Shown here: positions 34,301 to 41,556 of the stretch, piece after piece
How positions within the stretch are numbered: position 1 is the first letter of the stretch
Layout: the number at the start of each line of letters is the position of its first letter
Assembly (NCBI RefSeq): GCF_000818175.1
Contig: NZ_JTIY01000002.1
Coordinates: forward strand, 1,158,284 to 1,213,553
Length of the DNA stretch: 55,270 nucleotides
DNA from: Streptomyces sp. AcH 505
GTDB lineage: Bacteria > Actinomycetota > Actinomycetes > Streptomycetales > Streptomycetaceae
Reading direction: 5' to 3'
Program-made: the position numbers and the translations under genes
Notes under the pieces: model-generated
What the model was told of the DNA's origin: nothing
Databases searched by the model: none
What the model saw: the letters and a program-made list of their open reading frames with translations, nothing else

Positions 34301-35253
34301 TCGGCGGCCCGTACCACGAGATGTTCGAGTCCAGGGACGACGCGCTCGGCCAGTGGGCGTTCAACGACCAGCCGTCGATGCACGTCCCGTACATGTACGA
34401 CTACGTCGGCCAGCCGGCGAAGACGGCGAAGTACGTCCGTGACGCCATGGGCCGGCTGTTCACCGGCAGCACGGTCGGCCAGGGGTACCCGGGCGACGAG
34501 GACAACGGCTCGATGTCGGCCTTCTACGTCGACAACGCGCTCGGCCTGTACCCGCTGCAGTCGGGCTCGCCGACCTTCGCCATCGGGTCGCCGCTGTACG
34601 ACCAGGTCACCATCCACCCGCTCGGTGGCCGCCCGTTGACCATCACGGCGCACGGCGACTCCGACCGGAACATCTACGTCCAGTCGCTGACGGTCAACGG
34701 CAAGAAGTACGGCAAGACGTACCTGGACCACGCCGACCTGACCCACGGCGGCCGGATCGACTTCCAGATGGGCCCGCGCCCGTCCAACTGGGGTACGGCA
34801 GCGGCCGACGCGCCGCCGTCACTGACCTCAGGATCGAAGGCCGCCGTCCCGCCCGCCGACCTCACCGGTACCGGAAAGGGCACGGCCACCGCGAGTGGCG
34901 GCACCGACCCGGCCCCGTTGTTCGACAACACCTCCACCACCGAGACCACCCTGGCGGCCGGACCGTCCTCGGTGCAGTACCGGTTCGACCAGCGCCGGCA
35001 GTTGGATCAGTACACCTTGACCAGCGGAGCCAAGACCGGCGCAGATCCGTCCAGTTGGACACTCAGCACCTCGGACGACGGTACGCACTGGACCGTCGCC
35101 GATACGCGCAGTGGTGAACAGTTCAACTGGCGCCAGCAGACGAGGGCATTCACCCCGTCCGCCCCGACCGGCAGCCACCGCTACTACCGGGTCGACTTCG
35201 CGTCAGGTGACAGCGCGACGACCCTGTCGGAGGTGGAACTCCTGGGCGGCTGA
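31348..35253 (+). CDS. Secreted GH92 alpha-mannosidase-type enzyme with discoidin domains
   Basis: A 1301-residue exo-enzyme. A signal peptide ends near residue 45 (VLPAVGAQAAP). A discoidin (F5/8 type C) domain follows at about 97-230, a jelly-roll-like segment at about 240-400 (ending GWLDDIEIG), and the GH92 catalytic region at about 410-1145. That region starts at GNNIPATALPHGFNFW and includes DYTEGDGWTY near 935 and GDEDNGSMSAFYV near 1048, the acidic block typical of calcium-dependent GH92 enzymes. A second discoidin-like domain closes the protein (about 1178-1301). The ATG at 31348 follows GAGGAG by eight bases; upstream in-frame starts run through the operator region and are rejected. 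It probably trims mannose from eukaryotic-type N-glycans or mannans, and is followed by a GH2 enzyme. Confidence 0.92.
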   Translation: MTVPDRPSRARPFASRRRASAVAVAVAGMVLAVLPAVGAQAAPGGGTARGTFSTSFETTDRAPDWGSTPENGPGGHLSVTGVVPDSGGGLPGSVMARVSSVTASSEMPPDHVAARAADSDAATSWQADGSTPALTVTLGGSSRVTRYAMTSAPDSPAQDPKSWVLQGSHDGRQWHAVDSRGGQDFAQRGQTRIFTVSHPGMYSRYRLAVGANHGDSHTQLAELVLAEGQGGKAGMTTSVGSGPAAGPTIKKDVGFTGTHALKYAGWQLANHGSAEDKIYQVSIPVKRETRLSYKLFPERTGNDLTYPSTYVSVDLTFSDGTRLSRYGATDQYGKGLSAADQGKAKILHAGQWNAVDSEIGKVAAGKTITRVLVAYDNPNGPSHFTGWLDDIEIGAAPPDNDCAHPATCVTTTRGTDSSGDYSRGNNIPATALPHGFNFWTPETNAGTTSSIYTYQQDNNAANKPVIQAFGVSHEPSIWVQDHQTFQVMPSGTATPTTADRTKRGLAFSHDHETAQPDYYGVTFDNGIRTEMTPTDHAAVVRFTFPTGDDSLIFDNVNDKAGLTVDKASGTVTGYSDVAGFWGAPRMFVYATFDRPMTGTGSLTGGGGAGVSGYTSFDLGANRQLSMRIATSFISVDQAERNLEQEVGQRGFDAVHTAAQAAWDTALGVITVRGASQDQLTSLYSSLYRLNLYPNELFENTGTTAKPVYKYASPYSPAAGPSTPVATGAVVKSGRPYANEGFWDTYRTAWPLDSLLYPDLTGDMIDGFVQQYRDADWIGQWTAPGYLGFSGTNSDVAIADAYLRGVTNFDVRGAYEAAVKDATVPSSGLTGRPDVQHSTFLGYTPQTTGSSASVSLEDYLADYGIAQMSQKLYRTTKASDPHHREYLDNYRYFYDRAQHYVDLFDKSTGFFQPKSADGTFEHTPETYNPLDWNSTDYTEGDGWTYAFAAPEDGNGLANLYGGRTKLADKLDEFFTTPETAQYGGGFGGPYHEMFESRDDALGQWAFNDQPSMHVPYMYDYVGQPAKTAKYVRDAMGRLFTGSTVGQGYPGDEDNGSMSAFYVDNALGLYPLQSGSPTFAIGSPLYDQVTIHPLGGRPLTITAHGDSDRNIYVQSLTVNGKKYGKTYLDHADLTHGGRIDFQMGPRPSNWGTAAADAPPSLTSGSKAAVPPADLTGTGKGTATASGGTDPAPLFDNTSTTETTLAAGPSSVQYRFDQRRQLDQYTLTSGAKTGADPSSWTLSTSDDGTHWTVADTRSGEQFNWRQQTRAFTPSAPTGSHRYYRVDFASGDSATTLSEVELLGG

Positions 35254-35264
35254 CCCTGGTTGCC

Positions 35265-35295
35265 CCGGCCCTCCGGCGGGGTTCTCGGGGGCCGG
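35265..35295 (+). terminator. Possible hairpin after the GH92 gene
   Basis: CCGGCCC (35265-35271) and GGGCCGG (35289-35295) form a seven-base stem. It lies between the GH92 and GH2 genes and may be a weak or processing hairpin, since the two genes are likely read together. Confidence 0.4.
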
Positions 35296-35427
35296 TGAGC
35301 CCGGCGCCACCGGCCCCCTCACGCACCACGACCACCACGGCGTCCCCCGAGGCGTCCCCCTCGGTTCTTGCCCTCGGACGCCCCCGCACCTCGCAGGCCA
35401 CCTCGCATCCCGCACATCGGAGCCGAC

Positions 35428-38400
35428 ATGCCCGAGCAGCACCCCGACACCTCCCGCCGCACCTTCCTGCGGGCCAACGCCACCCTGCTGGCCGGCTTCG
35501 GTCTGTCAGCGGCGCTGCCCGCGGCCGCCGCGTACGCCACGGAGGCGAACACCGGCGCCGCCCCGTCCGCAGGTGCCAAGGGGTCGGTCGACCTCGCCCG
35601 GTACCGCCCGGTGGCGGCGTCGTCGACCGACTGGGCGCCCACCCCCGCCTCGTTCGCGGTGGACGGTCTCGGACAGCCGGGCGTACGGGGCTCCGGCTGG
35701 CGCGCGACAGCCGGCGACCCTCAGTGGATCAGCGTCGACCTGCAGGCGCCGAGCACCATCGAGTCGGTGGTGCTGGTCTTCGAGGCGGACAGCTCCGACC
35801 CGGGCTTCACCCCGGCGGACGGCGTCAACCCGTTCCTGCACACCACGGGCTTCGAGGCGCTGTCGAGCAGCGCCGTGGCGTTCTCCCTCGACGTGTCGGA
35901 CGACGGGAAGGCCTGGCGCTCGGTGTACGAGACGACGTCCGGCGCCGGCGGGACGGTGACGATCACGCTGCCTAAGCCGGTGACGGCGCGGTGGATTCGG
36001 ATGACCTCGACCAAGCGGGCCAACGACAACCCGGTGGGCCTGAACAGCTTCGAGGTCTACGGCAGGTGCGAGGCGCACCGGCCGCCGGCGACAGGCTGGA
36101 CCGACTGGGGCAGCCGCCACCACGAGGCGCCTGCCTTGAAGACCGCCGCCGACGGCACCGTACCGCTGGAGTCCGGCTGGACGCTCACCATGGATGACTG
36201 GGCAGGTTCGGCCGACGGCGCACGGCTGTCAGGCCCCGGCGTGGACGTCAGCGGCTGGCTGCCGGCCACGGTGCCCGGCACCGTCCACGCGTCGCTGGTG
36301 GAGCAGGGGCACCTGCCGGAGCCGACGGTCGGCTTCAACAATATGCGGGCGCCCGAGGCCCTGTCCCGGCACGACTGGTGGTACCGACGGGCCTTCGAGC
36401 TGCCGTCCGGCCTGGCCACCGGCCGGGGCCGCCGCGTCTGGCTGGAGTTCGACGGGATCAATCACCAGGCCGAGGTGTGGCTGAACGGCCACAAGGTGGG
36501 CGAGGTGACCTCGCCGGTCGCACGCGCAACCTTCGACGTCACCGACGCCTTGGTCCGCGGTGAGCAGGTCGTCGCCGTGAGCATCGCCCCGATGCCGCAC
36601 CCCGGCAACCCGGGCGACAAGGGGCCCTCCGGGATCTCCACGCTCAACTCGACCGCCGCTGCCGCGGATTCGCCCACGTACCTGTCCATCAGCGGCTGGG
36701 ACTGGATGCCGGCGGTCCGCGACCGCGCGGCGGGCATCTGGAACCATGTGCGCCTCCGCTCGACCGGGGACGTGGTGGTCGGTGACCCGCGGGTGGACAC
36801 GGCGCTGCCCGGCCTGCCCGCCGGCGCCGGGTCGTCTGTGCCGTCCGGTACGTCCGTGCTCGGTACCGCCGAGGTGACCGTCGTCGTCCCGGTCCGCAAC
36901 GCGAGCAGTGCCTCACGTACCACCACCGTCTCGGCGACGTTGCACGGCGCGCGAGTGAGCAGCACCGTCACCCTGGCGGCGGGCGAGCACCGCGACATCA
37001 CCTTCACTCCCGCGCGCTACCCGCAACTACGCATCAAAAAGCCGCAGTTGTGGTGGCCCAACGGCTACGGCGCCCCGACGCTGCATGACCTGGTCCTGAC
37101 CGCCACCGCCGTCGGCCGCACCTCCGACCGGCGCACCGTGAAGGTCGGCCTGCGCCAGTTCGACTACCACTACGAGCAGCCGATCGTCATCCAGCCCAAC
37201 GGCCACTCCGCGCCCCAGACCGTGGACCTGCCGAAGCAGCAGGCCCGCTATGTGCGTGTCCAGTGCGGCAAGCGCGCCACCGGTTTCGGTGTGTCGATGT
37301 GGACCCTGTCGGTCGTGGACAGTGCGACTCCGGGCACCGACCTCGCCCTGCACAGGACGGCGACCGCCTCCTCCAGCGACAACGACGCCGACCAGCCGGC
37401 CAACGCCGTCGACGGCAGTGACACCACCCGCTGGTCCTCCGGGTACTCCGACGACCAGTGGATCCAGGTCGACCTCGGTGCTTCCGCCGCCTTCGACCAG
37501 GTCGTCGTCACCTGGGAGAGCGCCTACGCCCTGACGTTCACCGTGCAGGTCTCCGACGACGGCACGGCCTGGACCGACGTGCAGTCCGTCAGCAACACCG
37601 GGACCCAGCTGCAGATCGCGGTCAACGGCACACGGGTGCTGGCCCGCGGCGGCAACTGGGGCTTCGACGAGCTGCTGCGCCGGATGCTGCCGGACCGGAT
37701 GGACGACGCGGTCGGAATGCACCGCGACATGAACTTCACGATGATCCGCAACTGGATCGGCTCCAGCAACCGCGAGGAGTTCTTCGCCGCCTGCGACAGC
37801 AACGGCATCCTGGTGTGGAACGACTTCTGGGAGGGCGACGCGATCTTCCCGCCGGACGCGGGCCTCCCGTTGTTCCTGGACATCGCCCGCGACACCGTCC
37901 TGCGCTACCGCCACCACCCCTGCCTCGCGGTGTGGTGCGCCACGAACGAGAGCGACCCGCCGGCCGCCATCGACGCCGGGCTGCGCGCCGCTGTCATCGA
38001 GGTGCATCCGGGCATCCTCTACCAGGGCAACTCCGCGGGCGGCATCGTCACAGGACACGGCCCGTACTCCTGGATCGACCCCGCGAAATACTTCTCGGGC
38101 GACACTTACTCCATCGGCAGCTACGGCTTCCACTCCGAGATCGGCATACCCACCGTGCCGGTCGCCGAGAGCATGCGGCACCTGGCTGCCGACCAGCCGT
38201 CCTGGCCGATCGGCGACGTCTGGTACCACCACGACTGGAGTACCCGCGGCGGCCAGAACCCCGACACGTACCGCGCCGCCATCGAGGACCGGTTCGGCAC
38301 ATCGGACAGCCTTGACGACTTCTGCGCCCGCGCGCAGTTCGTCAACTACGAGAGCATGCGCGCCATCTTCGAGGCGTACAACGCGCAGATGTGGGACGAC

Positions 38401-39114
38401 GCTTCCGGGGTGCTGCTGTGGATGTCCCACCCGGCGCACCACAGCACCGTCTGGCAGACCTACGACTACGACCTGGACGTCAACGGCAGCTACTACGGCG
38501 CCCGCAAGGCGTGCGAGCCGCTGCATGTCCAGGCGAGCCTGGCCGATTGGCAGGTGCACGCGGTCAACCAGACCGCCGCCGACCTGACCGGTGCGAAGGT
38601 GACCGCCCAACTCGTCGACCTGCACGGCAAGCGGCTCGCCGGAGCGCAGACCCGCACCCTGGACGTACCCGCGTCCTCCTCGGTGGCCGCGTTCACCGTG
38701 CCGTTCTCCGCAGCGCTGCCCACCCCGCACCTGCTGCGGCTGACGCTCACGGACCGGCACGGTACTGAGGTCTCCGACAACTCCTACCTGCGCTACCGCG
38801 CGGCCTCCGACGTACGGGCCGTCAACGACCTTGCGCCCGCCCGGCTGCGTACGACGGTCCGCCGGAAGGCCCGCGACGAGGCGGCGATCACCCTCCGTAA
38901 CGAGGGCTCCTCGGTTGCCGCCTTGGTCCGCCTCGGCGTACGGGACGCGCGCGGCGACACCCGGGTGCTCCCGACCCGCTACAGCGACAACTACCTGTGG
39001 CTGCTGCCGGGGGAGAGCCGCACCGTCACCCTCTCCTGGCCGGCCCGCGCACTGCCCTCGGGCAAGCCCCGCTTCACGGCAGAGGCACTGAACCTCCCGC
39101 TGCGCAGGCTCTGA
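35428..39114 (+). CDS. Tat-exported GH2 exo-beta-glycosidase with inserted discoidin domain
   Basis: A 1228-residue enzyme. The twin-arginine leader is SRRTFLRANATLLAGFGLS (about residues 8-27). A normal-order discoidin domain follows (about 50-212). GH2 sugar-binding and immunoglobulin-like sandwiches come next (DWWYRRAFELP, EVWLNGHKVGEV, KPQLWWPNGYG). The catalytic barrel begins RGGNWGFDELLRRM, with acid/base Glu 841 in WCATNES and likely nucleophile Glu 904 in GFHSEIG. The barrel pattern is closest to exo-beta-glucosaminidases and beta-mannosidases. Between the sandwich and the barrel (about 588-735) a second discoidin domain is inserted, with its two sequence halves in swapped order. ATG 35428 has CGGAG upstream and begins the Tat leader. 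It probably works with the GH92 enzyme on mannose- and GlcNAc-containing glycans. Confidence 0.9.
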   Translation: MPEQHPDTSRRTFLRANATLLAGFGLSAALPAAAAYATEANTGAAPSAGAKGSVDLARYRPVAASSTDWAPTPASFAVDGLGQPGVRGSGWRATAGDPQWISVDLQAPSTIESVVLVFEADSSDPGFTPADGVNPFLHTTGFEALSSSAVAFSLDVSDDGKAWRSVYETTSGAGGTVTITLPKPVTARWIRMTSTKRANDNPVGLNSFEVYGRCEAHRPPATGWTDWGSRHHEAPALKTAADGTVPLESGWTLTMDDWAGSADGARLSGPGVDVSGWLPATVPGTVHASLVEQGHLPEPTVGFNNMRAPEALSRHDWWYRRAFELPSGLATGRGRRVWLEFDGINHQAEVWLNGHKVGEVTSPVARATFDVTDALVRGEQVVAVSIAPMPHPGNPGDKGPSGISTLNSTAAAADSPTYLSISGWDWMPAVRDRAAGIWNHVRLRSTGDVVVGDPRVDTALPGLPAGAGSSVPSGTSVLGTAEVTVVVPVRNASSASRTTTVSATLHGARVSSTVTLAAGEHRDITFTPARYPQLRIKKPQLWWPNGYGAPTLHDLVLTATAVGRTSDRRTVKVGLRQFDYHYEQPIVIQPNGHSAPQTVDLPKQQARYVRVQCGKRATGFGVSMWTLSVVDSATPGTDLALHRTATASSSDNDADQPANAVDGSDTTRWSSGYSDDQWIQVDLGASAAFDQVVVTWESAYALTFTVQVSDDGTAWTDVQSVSNTGTQLQIAVNGTRVLARGGNWGFDELLRRMLPDRMDDAVGMHRDMNFTMIRNWIGSSNREEFFAACDSNGILVWNDFWEGDAIFPPDAGLPLFLDIARDTVLRYRHHPCLAVWCATNESDPPAAIDAGLRAAVIEVHPGILYQGNSAGGIVTGHGPYSWIDPAKYFSGDTYSIGSYGFHSEIGIPTVPVAESMRHLAADQPSWPIGDVWYHHDWSTRGGQNPDTYRAAIEDRFGTSDSLDDFCARAQFVNYESMRAIFEAYNAQMWDDASGVLLWMSHPAHHSTVWQTYDYDLDVNGSYYGARKACEPLHVQASLADWQVHAVNQTAADLTGAKVTAQLVDLHGKRLAGAQTRTLDVPASSSVAAFTVPFSAALPTPHLLRLTLTDRHGTEVSDNSYLRYRAASDVRAVNDLAPARLRTTVRRKARDEAAITLRNEGSSVAALVRLGVRDARGDTRVLPTRYSDNYLWLLPGESRTVTLSWPARALPSGKPRFTAEALNLPLRRL

Positions 39115-39131
39115 GAGAGGCCCGCACAGCA

Positions 39132-39174
39132 AGAAGCCCCGGGAGAAGCCCCGGATCGCGGGCCTGGGGCTTCT
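39132..39174 (+). terminator. Hairpin terminator after GH2
   Basis: AGAAGCCCC occurs twice (39132-39140, 39144-39152), and either copy can pair with GGGGCTTCT at 39166-39174. It lies 18 bases after the GH2 stop. It gives a strong stem with alternative pairings. Confidence 0.7.
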
Positions 39175-39192
39175 ATCACGGGGTCTGCCCGA

Positions 39193-39450
39193 TCAACGGG
39201 CGCCGACGTGGCCGGCCAGCAGGTAGGCGCTCTCGGTGCGAGCCGTGCCTGCTGGAACCCTGGTCGCCCAGGGCGGCAGAGTGGACGCGACCGTCACCGC
39301 GGGTACCTCGTTGACGCAGGGAAGTTCGTCGCGCACGGCGAGAAGCGCGTCGAGCATGTGACCGACGACGGGAGCGGCACGCCACGGCCACGATCGCCCC
39401 CCGACCAACTTGCCGCGAGGGTGCGACCAGCCGCTCCTGGGCGGGCGCAA
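39193..39450 (-). pseudogene. Possible 3' end of a lost gene
   Basis: The minus strand holds an 85-codon frame. Its later part reads like genuine protein with high third-position GC: PVVGHMLDALLAVRDELP, then VNEVPAVTVASTLPPWATRV and AYLLAGHVGAR before the stop at 39193. The first 25 codons (up to KLVGGRSW) look like out-of-frame DNA and no ribosome site is evident. It may be the remnant of a truncated gene. I do not recognise the family, and a chance open frame cannot be excluded. Confidence 0.35.
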
Positions 39451-39467
39451 GCTCCCAGCAGGGGGCG

Positions 39468-40403
39468 TCAGTTACACAATCCGCTGCATGGTCCCAGCCA
39501 CAGTGGACCGCAGCCGTAATCCGTCCAGTTGCAGTAATACGGTGAGGCGTAGCACACCGTGTCGCAGCTTCCAGTTCCCGCGCACTGGGAATTGCAGTCG
39601 ACGAGCTGGACGTTCTGATCGCTCCGAGGCGACACGCTCTGCGTGTCGGCAGGGCCCAACACCCGGAGAATCGCCCGCGCCTCGCTCTCGCCGAACACCG
39701 CCAGAGCCGCTCCTTCCAGGCCTTCGGCGGCTTCTCCCTGCCGCCGCCCCGCGATGATCTGCGGTGCCGTCCGCGTCGCGTCGTCCAGGACGGCGGATTG
39801 CTCGGCCGTCAGACCGGGGTGTGTCTTGCGGTAGTTCGCGAAGTGCGCCACCCACAGATCGCTCCGAGCCGAAGCCGACAGCGCGCCGTAGATGGCGCGC
39901 CGATAGTCGGCGGGGTAGGAGACGAACTCGGCGTAGCCGGAGGGCAGTCGGTCGAGATGGGCCTTCACCCATCGCGACGCCTTGCTGCCCTTCGCGCGGG
40001 TCATGGCTTGCGCGGGTGACGCGGCCAGGCCGCCGGTGACCAGAAACGTTCCCAGGGCCAGACCTGGCACGGCCTTGAGGATGCCTCGACGGCTCGGGGG
40101 CCGCAGCACATCGAGCTGGCGGAGTGCACGTACCACCCGCAGCGAGTCCGCAGGCCCCAACAGCCGCGCCAGGCGCAGGGACAGCGCGGTTCCGGTCCAG
40201 GCTCGCACCTGATTGCCGTTGACCGCCAACAGGGTCGGGGCCCATGGGGCCCCTTCCCCCAGGGCACGCGCCCGCAGGCCGCGAATACGGGGCTCCGTAA
40301 GGCCCGCAGTGGTCAACATGCCGTCGACGGAGGCCCGAACCCGATCTACCACTTCTTCACAGAATCGGCAGTCGGCGTCAAATGCCAGTACCCACTCGGT
40401 CAT
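39468..40403 (-). CDS. Fulvocin-C-related bacteriocin-like protein with internal Tat-type signal
   Basis: A 311-residue protein in three parts. Residues 1-100 look like a thioredoxin-type domain with C12-x-x-C15 in FDADCRFCEEV and PWAPTLLAVNG. Residues 104-133 form a Tat-like export segment (SRRGILK, a hydrophobic run, then A-Q-A), placed internally. Residues 134-260 are helical (LPSGYAEFVSYPADYRRAIY). The C-terminal 45 residues carry eight cysteines (270, 274, 280, 284, 291, 298, 306, 310) and end CSGLCN, as in fulvocin C, a four-disulfide bacteriocin of Myxococcus. The ATG at 40403 has GGGGAGAGG upstream. The C-terminal piece may be released outside the cell. A DUF6355 secreted protein precedes it by 100 bases on the same strand. 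Confidence 0.75.
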   Translation of the reverse strand: MTEWVLAFDADCRFCEEVVDRVRASVDGMLTTAGLTEPRIRGLRARALGEGAPWAPTLLAVNGNQVRAWTGTALSLRLARLLGPADSLRVVRALRQLDVLRPPSRRGILKAVPGLALGTFLVTGGLAASPAQAMTRAKGSKASRWVKAHLDRLPSGYAEFVSYPADYRRAIYGALSASARSDLWVAHFANYRKTHPGLTAEQSAVLDDATRTAPQIIAGRRQGEAAEGLEGAALAVFGESEARAILRVLGPADTQSVSPRSDQNVQLVDCNSQCAGTGSCDTVCYASPYYCNWTDYGCGPLWLGPCSGLCN

Positions 40404-40466
40404 GTGCCTCTCCCCACGCTGATGTGAAGGGCAAACATGTGCCGAGGCGTCCGGCAGCGTCAAACA

Positions 40467-40486
40467 ATTTCAGCGAGGATTGAAAT
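40467..40486. promoter_or_regulatory. AT-rich inverted repeat upstream of the fulvocin-like gene
   Basis: ATTTCA (40467-40472) and TGAAAT (40481-40486) face each other in the 100-base gap between the DUF6355 and fulvocin-like genes. This is an unusually AT-rich spot. It could be an operator or part of a promoter for the minus-strand fulvocin-like gene. Confidence 0.35.
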
Positions 40487-40503
40487 GCTTGACACCTAAG
40501 GAT

Positions 40504-40893
40504 TCAGTGGGCTGTGTGCGCGGTGCGCTCTCCGGCCCGGCAGCCGGCTCCGCCGATGTAGTACACGTTGAGATAGTTCGGGCCCGCGCCAGGCAGCTGG
40601 GTGCGGCCGGGGTTGACGCACAGGTGGTAGTCATTCGTGCTGCCATGCCCTCTGACGTCGACATGTACGCGCACTGTTGTCTCGCCGCAGTGGTTGTATC
40701 CGGCGAACTGGGACTCGCGGACGCTGTACCGGAAGAAACCGCACTGGGTAAGGGAGCCGGCGGCCGCTTGACGTGCTTCCGGACCGCGACCGGACTCGGC
40801 GTGAGCCGGCCCCGGGAGCGCCATCATGGCCAGTGCGGCACTTGACGCCACTGCCGCCAGGGCAGCTTGAAGGGGACGGTGGAAAAGCTTCAC
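40504..40893 (-). CDS. Secreted DUF6355 family protein
   Basis: A 129-residue precursor with a signal peptide ending near P-A-H-A (about residue 33). The mature part has the DUF6355 pattern: CGFFRYSVRESQF, YNHCGETTVRVHVDV, YHLCVNPGRT, LPGAGPNYLNVYYIGGAGC. Its four cysteines suggest two disulfides. Databases label this family as natural-product biosynthesis proteins, but I know of no defined activity. GTG at 40893 is chosen because AAGGAG lies five bases upstream; an earlier GTG touches the site. It may be co-transcribed with the fulvocin-like gene. Confidence 0.8.
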   Translation of the reverse strand: MKLFHRPLQAALAAVASSAALAMMALPGPAHAESGRGPEARQAAAGSLTQCGFFRYSVRESQFAGYNHCGETTVRVHVDVRGHGSTNDYHLCVNPGRTQLPGAGPNYLNVYYIGGAGCRAGERTAHTAH

Positions 40894-41556
40894 GAACACT
40901 CCTTGCGAGTACGCCAGGACGGCAACGACCAGCTGGCCGACGTAATCGTAACTCACTGAAACTGAATCATTGCTTTAAGTCACTGCAGGAGTGCCGTTCC
41001 TCGCGTCGTTCTCGGACCGCTCGCCACGGTGCTCGCCCCCCCCGAGCGATACGATGCGAGCGCCTGAAGCCCTTCAGCAGCTGCCGTCGGGCGGGCTCGG
41101 GAGCGCTGTGGCCGGTATTGGCTGGGGGATGTGCCTCCCGGCCGGGGCTTCGGCAGTCATCCGCAGGGCCGGGCGGTTTCCCGCCGATTGGGAAATGACG
41201 ATCCGGCGGTTCAGGTCGGCCGAGACGCTGCCGGACGATGACTTGGGGAGACGGTCGACGGCCTTCCGCACCGAGCAGTTGGAGGTCGCGTACGGGTCGT
41301 CCCCGATCAGCCGGCGCGGGGCACTGCCCTGCCGTTGGCACAGGGCCGTATCCCAAGGAGAAGTCTGGCGCGCCATACGTCGGCCACAGTTACACCGGAC
41401 ATAGCGTGCCCCCCACCCACCGACCGGGAACGAACCCTACCGCCTCGGACAGCGGTCGCTGGGGCAAACGCCTGCGTAGAACTGGCAGTTCACTGCCGTG
41501 AGCCTCGCTGACGACCAGGCGCCGGGGGCATCCGGGGTGTCGTGTGCGGAGTGGTG
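40894..41556. other. Region without a confident gene
   Basis: This 663-base stretch has open frames on both strands (for example plus 40991-41404 and minus 41074-41376) but none has a good ribosome site or a recognisable domain. The part next to the DUF6355 start (about 40935-40985) is AT-richer and is probably its promoter. A poly-C run (41037-41043) is present. Confidence 0.4.

Noticed and set aside
32491..34746. Long minus-strand frame opposite the GH92 gene
   Set aside because: It shows only repetitive Val/Arg/Gly composition and lies fully inside a well-supported GH92 gene, so it is an antisense artefact.
37027..39132. Long minus-strand frame opposite the GH2 gene
   Set aside because: It is an antisense artefact of the GH2 gene without a domain or ribosome site.
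41074..41376. 100-codon minus-strand frame with a typical-looking start
   Set aside because: There is no ribosome site and no recognisable domain; a competing frame of similar length lies on the other strand.
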